A stretch of 27,167 nt of DNA from CAZHZT01 sp964537285 (lineage in GTDB: Bacteria; Bacteroidota; Bacteroidia; Chitinophagales; Saprospiraceae). Made by a program: the position numbers and the translations under genes. Each line of letters opens with the position of its first letter. The stretch's first letter is position 1. Location of the stretch: positions 1-27,167 of the forward strand of contig CAZHZT010000077.1 of NCBI GenBank assembly GCA_964537285.1. Reading direction: 5' to 3'. Of this stretch, positions 21,975-27,167 are shown in pieces. The notes under the pieces were generated by a model. The model saw nothing but the letters and a program-made list of their open reading frames with translations. It ran no database searches and was not told the origin of the DNA.

Positions 21975-23753
21975 TTGACTAAATACATAAAGTATCCGCT
22001 AGAATCATTTCTTACTCTGGTTGGGAAAAGCATTTTGCTTTTTGACCGGGATGGTAATATAAAGTACGCCAATGCATCGGCTTGTTATACGCTGGGTTAC
22101 GATGAGCATTTGATTTTGGAACGAGCAGTAATGGAGGTCAATCCACATATCAGCTTGTTGGCATGGCAGCAACTCTGGAAAAAGTTAGAAGAAGGATTAT
22201 TTTCCGAGCAAGACACGGACCTGATGCATCGAAATGGTGATCTGTTAGCTGTTACGGTTCAGTTTCAGATGGTAAATGTAGATAAGGAAAAGTATGCTCT
22301 GTGCTTATTTGATCAAGCATTAAATGGTGATTCCTCATTCCAAGTGAAGAAGGGAGAATTGCTGGGTTTAGCTCATGAAACACTCAATCAGTCCAGTGAT
22401 ATTATATTTTGGGTTCAGTCAGACCAATCTTTCATTTATTTTAACGATACGGCATGTCAACTCCTCGGTTACACCCGTGATGAACTAGATATGTTGACGA
22501 TTGGAAACATATATGATGGTTACGACTTCTTTGATAATTGGGAGCAATTTAAAAAAGAACAGCAAAGAAAGCTTGAGCATAATATAAGCCATAAAGATGG
22601 CCGTAGTTTACCAGTAGAAGCTACCATTACTTACTTAAAGCTTGGAGAAAGCGACTGTATAAGTATAACATACCGGGAAACATCCGATTTACTCAACAAA
22701 GAGGCACAGCTTGAAAAAGCTTTTGAAGAGATTGATGTTTTAAGGCAAAAACTAAAGGATGAAAAAACATATCTAAGAGAAGAACTGGCTGGAAATTACA
22801 GTTTTAAAAATATTATTACGGGAAGCGAAAATTACAAACAGGTTCTCCATCAGGTGGGGCAGGTGGCTCAAACCGATGCAACTGTCCTCATTCACGGAGA
22901 AACCGGTACAGGAAAAGAGCTATTAGCCCGGTCTATCCATCAGTTAAGTAAGCGAGAGGATGAGGTTATGGTTAAGGTGAACTGTGCAGCATTACCCAAA
23001 AACTTGATTGAAAGCGAACTATTTGGCCATGAAAAAGGTGCTTTTACCGATGCGCATGAAAGAAAACTGGGCCGCTTTGAATTGGCTGATAACGGAACGC
23101 TTTTTCTAGATGAAGTAGGTGAACTACCTCTTGAATTACAGGCGAAGCTGTTGCGTGTACTCCAGGAAGGTGAATTTGAACGTGTGGGGGGAACCCGAGT
23201 CATTAAAGTGGATGTGCGGGTAGTGGCTGCTACCAACCGCAATTTGGAAAAGCTCGTTATTAACAAACAATTCAGAGAAGATTTATACTATCGACTCAAT
23301 GTTTTTCCCATCCGAAATCCTCCTCTCCGAGAGCGAAAAGAGGATATCCCTCTTCTGGTACAATACTTTTTGGAGAAATATTGTAAGAAAATGGGGTGCC
23401 CTTTGCTAAAAGTTTCAAAAAGTGGGATGCAAAACTTGCAGAAATATGAGTTTCCGGGAAATGTGCGCGAATTGGAAAACATTATTGAGCGTGCAATTAT
23501 CTTAAGCCCTGATGACAAGCTTAATCTAAATAGAGTCCTGAGTAACCTGAAGCAAAGGCCTACAAAGCGCAAACTTCAGTTCCCTTCCCTGGAAGAGGTT
23601 CAAAGAAACCATATTATTGAAGCGCTCAAGCGAACTCATTGGAAAATAACCGGCGAAAACAGCGCTTCAAAGTTGTTGAAAATGAATGGGAAAACCTTGG
23701 CCTCCAGAATGCGCAAGCTGGGGATCCGGCGAGAAGATTTCCTTGAAGCGTAG
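21975..23753 (+). CDS. PAS-PAS sigma-54-dependent transcriptional activator
   Basis: The 592-residue protein has two PAS sensor domains (about 10-115 and 125-235), the second with S-S-D-I-I-F-W-V-Q-S-D-Q-S-F-I-Y-F-N-D. A short coiled coil (about 238-265) leads into a sigma-54 AAA+ domain (about 272-500) with Walker A G-E-T-G-T-G-K-E (308-315), G-A-F-T-D-A (355-360) and Walker B L-F-L-D-E (376-380). A Fis-type helix-turn-helix (about 540-590) closes the protein. It should be a cytoplasmic enhancer-binding activator of RpoN promoters, sensing redox, gas or a small ligand through PAS. The usual GAFTGA loop reads GAFTDA, a natural variant. The start is TTG at 21975, as no ATG exists between the upstream stop and the first PAS; the start is therefore uncertain. 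Confidence 0.9.
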   Translation: MTKYIKYPLESFLTLVGKSILLFDRDGNIKYANASACYTLGYDEHLILERAVMEVNPHISLLAWQQLWKKLEEGLFSEQDTDLMHRNGDLLAVTVQFQMVNVDKEKYALCLFDQALNGDSSFQVKKGELLGLAHETLNQSSDIIFWVQSDQSFIYFNDTACQLLGYTRDELDMLTIGNIYDGYDFFDNWEQFKKEQQRKLEHNISHKDGRSLPVEATITYLKLGESDCISITYRETSDLLNKEAQLEKAFEEIDVLRQKLKDEKTYLREELAGNYSFKNIITGSENYKQVLHQVGQVAQTDATVLIHGETGTGKELLARSIHQLSKREDEVMVKVNCAALPKNLIESELFGHEKGAFTDAHERKLGRFELADNGTLFLDEVGELPLELQAKLLRVLQEGEFERVGGTRVIKVDVRVVAATNRNLEKLVINKQFREDLYYRLNVFPIRNPPLRERKEDIPLLVQYFLEKYCKKMGCPLLKVSKSGMQNLQKYEFPGNVRELENIIERAIILSPDDKLNLNRVLSNLKQRPTKRKLQFPSLEEVQRNHIIEALKRTHWKITGENSASKLLKMNGKTLASRMRKLGIRREDFLEA

Positions 23754-23759
23754 CTTTAT

Positions 23760-23870
23760 AGATGGATAGAAACCCAGGTGTTGGCGAGAATCTAGGTGCC
23801 AGAGTACCTAGCGGAAATGCAAGTGATATCACTAAGTTCTTGCCAACATCTGGACTGCTATCGCTCTACA
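23760..23870. repeat. Fold-back region between convergent genes
   Basis: CCAGGTGTTGGC (about 23775) pairs with GCCAACATCTGG (about 23841) with one mismatch. Inside are CTAGGT-GCCAGAGT-ACCTAG and AAGTGATATCACTA-type dyads. The element fills the 120 bp between the sigma-54 activator and comM and could terminate both. Confidence 0.6.
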
Positions 23871-23873
23871 TAG

Positions 23874-25430
23874 CTATCCCGCCCAGCCTTCCCGATCTAA
23901 ACTTCTGTACTGAATGGCCTCCGCCAGATGCTCAATTTTTATGTTCTCGCTGTTAGCTAAATCTGCGGCAGTACGCGCTACTTTCAAAATCCGGTCATAA
24001 GCACGTGCAGAAAGCTGTAACTTTTTCATAGCGGTTTTAAGTAAAGTCAAGCCTGCCTGATTGATTTGGCAAATTTCTCTGACCATCCGGCTCGGCATTT
24101 GCGCATTACAATGGATCTCTTTTAAGGATTCGAATCGATCCGACTGGATCTTCCGGGCTTGCATCACCCGCTCAGCAATGGATTGGCTGGCTTCCTGTGG
24201 CCGATCGAAGTCGGAAAGTTCATCGTAAGAAACGGGGGTAACCTCTACATGCAGATCTATACGATCGAGTAAGGGGCCGGAGATTTTGTTCAAATAGCGT
24301 TTTACAATAGCCGGGCTGCAAACACAATCTTTGTCAGGGTGATTGTAATTACCACAAGGGCAAGGGTTCATAGAGGCAATTAACATGAAACTCGCGGGAT
24401 AATCCACCGAAATTTTGGCTCTGGAGATCGTTACTCTACGTTCTTCCATGGGCTGGCGAAGCACTTCCAGAACCGATCGCTTGAATTCCGGTAATTCATC
24501 CAGGAATAATACACCATTGTGGGCCAGAGAGATTTCCCCGGGCATAGGATTTGAACCTCCTCCCACTAAAGCTACATCACTTATCGTATGATGAGGCGAT
24601 CGAAACGGCCGTTCAGCAATTAATGCGGCATCTGCGGCCAATTTTCCAGCTACAGAATGAATTTTGGTCGTTTCAAGAGCTTCGTGAAGATTTAAGGGAG
24701 GGAGAATAGTCGGCAATCTGCGAGCCAGCATCGTTTTCCCTGCTCCCGGAGGACCGATGAGAATGGCATTATGACCACCCGCTGCAGTGAGCTCCAGTGC
24801 TCTTTTAATATTTTCCTGGCCTTTGACGTCGGAAAAATCAACGCTATACTTACTTTGGTTGTAGGAAAACTCCTCCCGGGTATCTACTTCGGTCGGTTTC
24901 AAGGTATGGGTGCCTTCGAAAAAATCAATAATTTCACGAAGGTTTTCAATTCCATAAACATCGAGATCGTTTACAATGGCTGCTTCACGTGCATTGCTTT
25001 TGGGCAGAAAAATGCCTTTGAACTTTTCTTTGCGTGCTTGAATAGCAATAGGAAGTGCTCCTTTAATGGGGCGAAGCCCTCCATCAAGAGAAAGCTCCCC
25101 CATCATAATGTAGTTGTCCAGCCCTTTAGCTGTTATTTGTTTGGAACTGGCTAAAATGCCCATAGCAATCGGAGCATCATAAGATGAACCTTCTTTTCGA
25201 ATATCGGCTGGAGCAAGATTGACAACCAACTTAAGCCTGGGCATGCTGTAGCCGATATTTTTAATAGCGGCCTCAATGCGCTGGAAGCCCTCTTTAACGG
25301 CACTATCCGGCAGACCAACCATGTAGTACAGGTTTTTTCCGGAAGGCACTTTACCTCCTGCATTTACTTCAATGGTTATTGTTCGGGCATCTACCCCGTA
25401 AACGGCACTGGAAAAGGTCTTTACAAGCAT
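23874..25430 (-). CDS. comM: ComM/YifB-family Mg-chelatase-like AAA+ ATPase
   Basis: From the ATG at 25430 the protein has 518 residues, the usual length. The start M-L-V-K-T-F-S-S-A-V-Y-G is typical, and the open frame upstream lacks family sequence. An N-terminal Lon-like fold (about 1-170) contains V-G-L-P-D-S-A-V-K-E. The AAA+ core has Walker A G-P-P-G-A-G-K-T (226-233) and N-G-V-L-F-L-D-E-L-P-E as Walker B. The Cys cluster N-P-C-P-C-G-x-x-x-H-P-x-x-x-C-V-C matches ComM. ComM is a hexameric helicase that promotes branch migration during natural transformation. Related YifB proteins occur in many non-competent bacteria too. The gene stands alone, with a large palindrome upstream. Confidence 0.93.
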   Translation of the reverse strand: MLVKTFSSAVYGVDARTITIEVNAGGKVPSGKNLYYMVGLPDSAVKEGFQRIEAAIKNIGYSMPRLKLVVNLAPADIRKEGSSYDAPIAMGILASSKQITAKGLDNYIMMGELSLDGGLRPIKGALPIAIQARKEKFKGIFLPKSNAREAAIVNDLDVYGIENLREIIDFFEGTHTLKPTEVDTREEFSYNQSKYSVDFSDVKGQENIKRALELTAAGGHNAILIGPPGAGKTMLARRLPTILPPLNLHEALETTKIHSVAGKLAADAALIAERPFRSPHHTISDVALVGGGSNPMPGEISLAHNGVLFLDELPEFKRSVLEVLRQPMEERRVTISRAKISVDYPASFMLIASMNPCPCGNYNHPDKDCVCSPAIVKRYLNKISGPLLDRIDLHVEVTPVSYDELSDFDRPQEASQSIAERVMQARKIQSDRFESLKEIHCNAQMPSRMVREICQINQAGLTLLKTAMKKLQLSARAYDRILKVARTAADLANSENIKIEHLAEAIQYRSLDREGWAG

Positions 25431-25443
25431 TTCATCTGTTTTT

Positions 25444-25636
25444 AGAAGTCGTATGTTACTGCCATAAGTTGCGAAGCAACTTATGGCAGGGTGCATTTCA
25501 TTTTGTCGCTGTTCTTGAGAAGAGGAGGATTTTGCAGAGAGGCATGCAATAGCGAACCTCTCTACGAAAATAATTTCTCCACTCAAGGCAGTAACAAAAT
25601 GAAACGCCCCCCTTATGTCAGTCGCATTCGACTTCT
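25444..25636. repeat. Branched palindrome upstream of comM
   Basis: The outer ends AGAAGTCG and CGACTTCT pair. Inside are a perfect 14-bp stem CTGCCATAAGTTGC (25459-25472) with complement 25476-25489 and a GAA triloop. TGCATTTCATTTTGT pairs with ACAAAATGAAAC, GTTACTGCC with GGCAGTAAC, and GAGAGGTTCGC-type arms also pair (about 25535-25563). Alternative pairings are possible, so several folds may compete. It covers nearly the whole spacer between comM and the TPR lipoprotein gene. Confidence 0.65.
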
Positions 25637-25640
25637 GAGG

Positions 25641-26663
25641 TTAATTAATCAATTTTTTTACCCTGGCCAGTGCTTCCTGTGCGAACGCATAATCGGGATT
25701 TATTCGGAGGGCTTGTTCATAATCCTTTTGGGCAGAAGAAAAATCCTTTAAAAATTCAGATGCCAGGCCTCGATAATAATAAGCACGATCATTGAGTGGA
25801 TCTACTTTAGTGGCGATGGAGAAGTTATCCTTTGCTTTATCGTAGGCTTCTTTTTCAAAGTGAAGCAAGCCGATGTTGTAATACGCATTAGCATATTGAG
25901 GATCAATATGTATTATTTTTTTGTAAGTGTCAAGGGCTTGATCCCAATCTCCTTGTCTTTGATAGTGCACTGCTTTGCCCATTCTGGCTTCCAAGTTGCT
26001 GGTATCCAAGGCAATAGCATTGTCAAAGAAGCGTGGTGCAAGAGGATTATTTTGAGCGGCGTATAACTTTCCAAGCAAGATCCAGGCATCGATCAGGTCA
26101 GGATTGTGCTCTACGGCTGTCTGAAAGCTATTAATAGCTTTAGTGGTATCGCCGGTTTCTTTCAAATTCATACCGATCATGAAGAAGGCATCAGCATTTT
26201 GAGGATCAATTTTGAGGATATTATCCAGCGTTTTAAGTGATTGAGTGTTTCGTTTTAAAATGAATTGAAATTCTGAAAGTTTAAGTTTGGTAGGAAGGCT
26301 TTTGGGAAAAAGTTTTTCAGCCTGGTACATGGTTTCAAGTGCTTCTCTGGATTTATAATAGTCCAGGTAGACATCCGCTAGTAAATGATGATAAGGGATT
26401 TGGACAGAATCTAGCCCAATAGCTGTTTTCAGGTCTGAAATCGCTTCATCGAAGCCCTCCAGTTCGTAATAAGCTGCGGCGCGCTGAGCATAGAGAGAAG
26501 CATTGTCCGGATTAGCAGCAATTTCCTTGCTGAATCCATCTATAACTGGGTTTCCGGTTGGAGTAAAGTTTACATCGTTCGATTTTGAGGGCTCCTTAGT
26601 GCATGCGACAAAGATTACTGCGAGCATAAATACAAAAAATATAGCGTTTCCGTTTTTTTTCAT
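25641..26663 (-). CDS. TPR-repeat lipoprotein
   Basis: The protein is 340 residues from the ATG at 26663; a second in-frame ATG lies 6 bp upstream. The signal peptide ends in I-F-V-A-C, a lipobox with Cys21. The rest (about 38-338) is a continuous array of roughly eight tetratricopeptide repeats with the W/Y-x-x-x-G and A-x-x-x-Y/F-x-x-A-I signatures, for example A-Y-Y-N-I-G-L-L-H-F-E-K-E-A-Y-D-K-A. It should be a membrane-anchored protein-protein scaffold in the periplasm; no partner is identified. It lacks catalytic motifs. It lies upstream of comM on the same strand, but a 210-bp branched palindrome separates them, so co-transcription is doubtful. Confidence 0.88.
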   Translation of the reverse strand: MKKNGNAIFFVFMLAVIFVACTKEPSKSNDVNFTPTGNPVIDGFSKEIAANPDNASLYAQRAAAYYELEGFDEAISDLKTAIGLDSVQIPYHHLLADVYLDYYKSREALETMYQAEKLFPKSLPTKLKLSEFQFILKRNTQSLKTLDNILKIDPQNADAFFMIGMNLKETGDTTKAINSFQTAVEHNPDLIDAWILLGKLYAAQNNPLAPRFFDNAIALDTSNLEARMGKAVHYQRQGDWDQALDTYKKIIHIDPQYANAYYNIGLLHFEKEAYDKAKDNFSIATKVDPLNDRAYYYRGLASEFLKDFSSAQKDYEQALRINPDYAFAQEALARVKKLIN

Positions 26664-26726
26664 AGCCATTCGATTTAAAAATTTGTTTTGTAAAAAAAAG
26701 CAAAATTGAATGTTTTGAACAAAGGT

Positions 26727-26852
26727 ATTTTTTTCTTCAACAAGGCAAAAAACGTAGGCATAGTCTCAGCTACGTCGAGGCTTTTTAACGAAGTTGAAGG
26801 AAAAAAGAACTCTTCAAAATGTTTATTCACTTAGGTTACAGAGTATTTAACT
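26727..26852. repeat. Family F repeat, inverted copy (F2)
   Basis: The reverse complement matches F1 (17116-17280) through TACTCTGT, AATAAACATTTTGAAGAG, TTCCTTCAACTTCGTTAAAA and CTACGTTTTTTGCCTTG. It lacks the outer right arm that F1 has. It lies upstream of the TPR lipoprotein gene. Confidence 0.8.
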
Positions 26853-26910
26853 TCTTAAGATGTTCGACTTGTGATAATAGACTTTATACTAAAATAGTTT
26901 TATAAGTACC

Positions 26911-27078
26911 CGGCAATTTTCCCTTCGGGAATCCAACGCCAAATTTACGCCGCTTCGCGGCGAAATTTTCTTTTTATGGTCCGAAAGGGCCGTTTTGCGA
27001 AGCAAAACGGCCCTTTCGGACCATAAAAAAATAGATTTCGCGCCGTAGGCGCGTTCGTTTTCCAAAGCGAGAAGCACT
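26911..27078. repeat. Family D palindrome, full copy with a different inner hairpin (D3)
   Basis: The left block GCAATTTTCCC...TTTACGCCGCTTCGCGGCG and the right block TTTCGCGCCGTAGGCGCG align with D2. The inner stem (26971-26998 with 27002-27029) is a perfect 28-bp hairpin with a GAA triloop and has no evident sequence similarity to the inner stem of D2. Confidence 0.8.
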
Positions 27079-27116
27079 AATAAGTAATGCTTTTAACCAT
27101 TAAATAAAAAAAATTC

Positions 27117-27167
27117 GTTCTTTGACAAATTGTGTGGAACTTCAAAATGATAACCCTTGAATGCCCT
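27117..27167. repeat. Family A palindrome cut by the window end (A4)
   Basis: The first 51 bp match A1 and A2: GTTCTTTGACAAATTGTGTG, the GGAACTTC arm, and GATAACCCTTGAATGCCCT into the loop. The AACCC in this arm would pair with the AAGGGTT seen in the right arm of A2. The right half lies beyond the window. Confidence 0.8.

Noticed and set aside
26889..27077. 62-codon open frame on the minus strand
   Set aside because: It lies entirely in the family D repeat D3.

Overview
This is most likely a chromosomal piece of a member of the Bacteroidota, probably a Saprospiraceae/Lewinella-like marine or wastewater bacterium. The basis is family knowledge. The broken leucine-rich secreted protein ends in a type IX secretion (T9SS) sorting domain. 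GH3-like enzymes, paired Bacteroidota amidohydrolases and a small protein usually mislabelled as PRPP synthetase are also present. The 100 Ns at 12347-12446 mark a scaffold gap, so this is draft or metagenome sequence. I see no rRNA, tRNA, CRISPR array, integrase or transposase gene.

Layout. 1-553 holds palindromes but no convincing gene. 554-1384 (+) is a lipoprotein with an NlpC/P60-like cysteine peptidase signature. 1464-2486 (-) is a membrane-anchored protein with an effector-associated (EAD11-like) N-terminus and TPR-like repeats. 2884-4119 (+) is an MFS exporter and 4233-4778 (+) an unknown protein. 5025-6320 (-) and 6451-9435 (-) are two exported amidohydrolase-family proteins holding three hydrolase modules, of which only the last keeps the metal ligands. 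9703-10287 (+) is a nitroreductase. 10537-12319 (+) is an LRR/T9SS protein broken by two stops and a frameshift. The scaffold gap lies in a 19-bp tandem repeat. 12788-14314 (+) is a GH3-family protein and 14317-14892 (-) a small HExxH protein. 15104-16417 (+) is NhaA, 16627-17115 (+) is Dps, 17468-17983 and 18007-18345 (+) are a small membrane protein and a small soluble protein, and 18934-19446 (+) is a DUF1269-type protein. 19566-20705 (-) is a bacterial eRF1-like (baeRF) protein, 20888-21394 (-) an ECF sigma factor, 21975-23753 (+) a PAS-PAS sigma-54 activator, 23874-25430 (-) ComM/YifB and 25641-26663 (-) a TPR lipoprotein.

Most genes are single transcription units. The clearest functional grouping is 15.1-21.4 kb, which looks like a stress and homeostasis neighbourhood: Na+/H+ antiport, Dps iron storage and DNA protection, DUF1269, a release-factor paralogue and an ECF sigma factor. 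This grouping is inferred from family roles. No shared promoter was seen.

The most unusual feature is the intergenic DNA. Nearly every spacer is filled with long imperfect palindromes, and at least five families (called A, B, C, D and F here) recur within 27 kb. Family A (about 109 bp) shows compensatory changes between its arms and a conserved apical loop. Family D keeps constant flanks around a replaceable inner hairpin. Several palindrome tips are GNA triloops (C-GAA-G, C-GTA-G), the class known to form exceptionally stable single-stranded DNA mini-hairpins. Some palindromes use the 3' end of a coding sequence as one arm. No transposase is present to explain them, and they are the best candidate here for an undescribed system.
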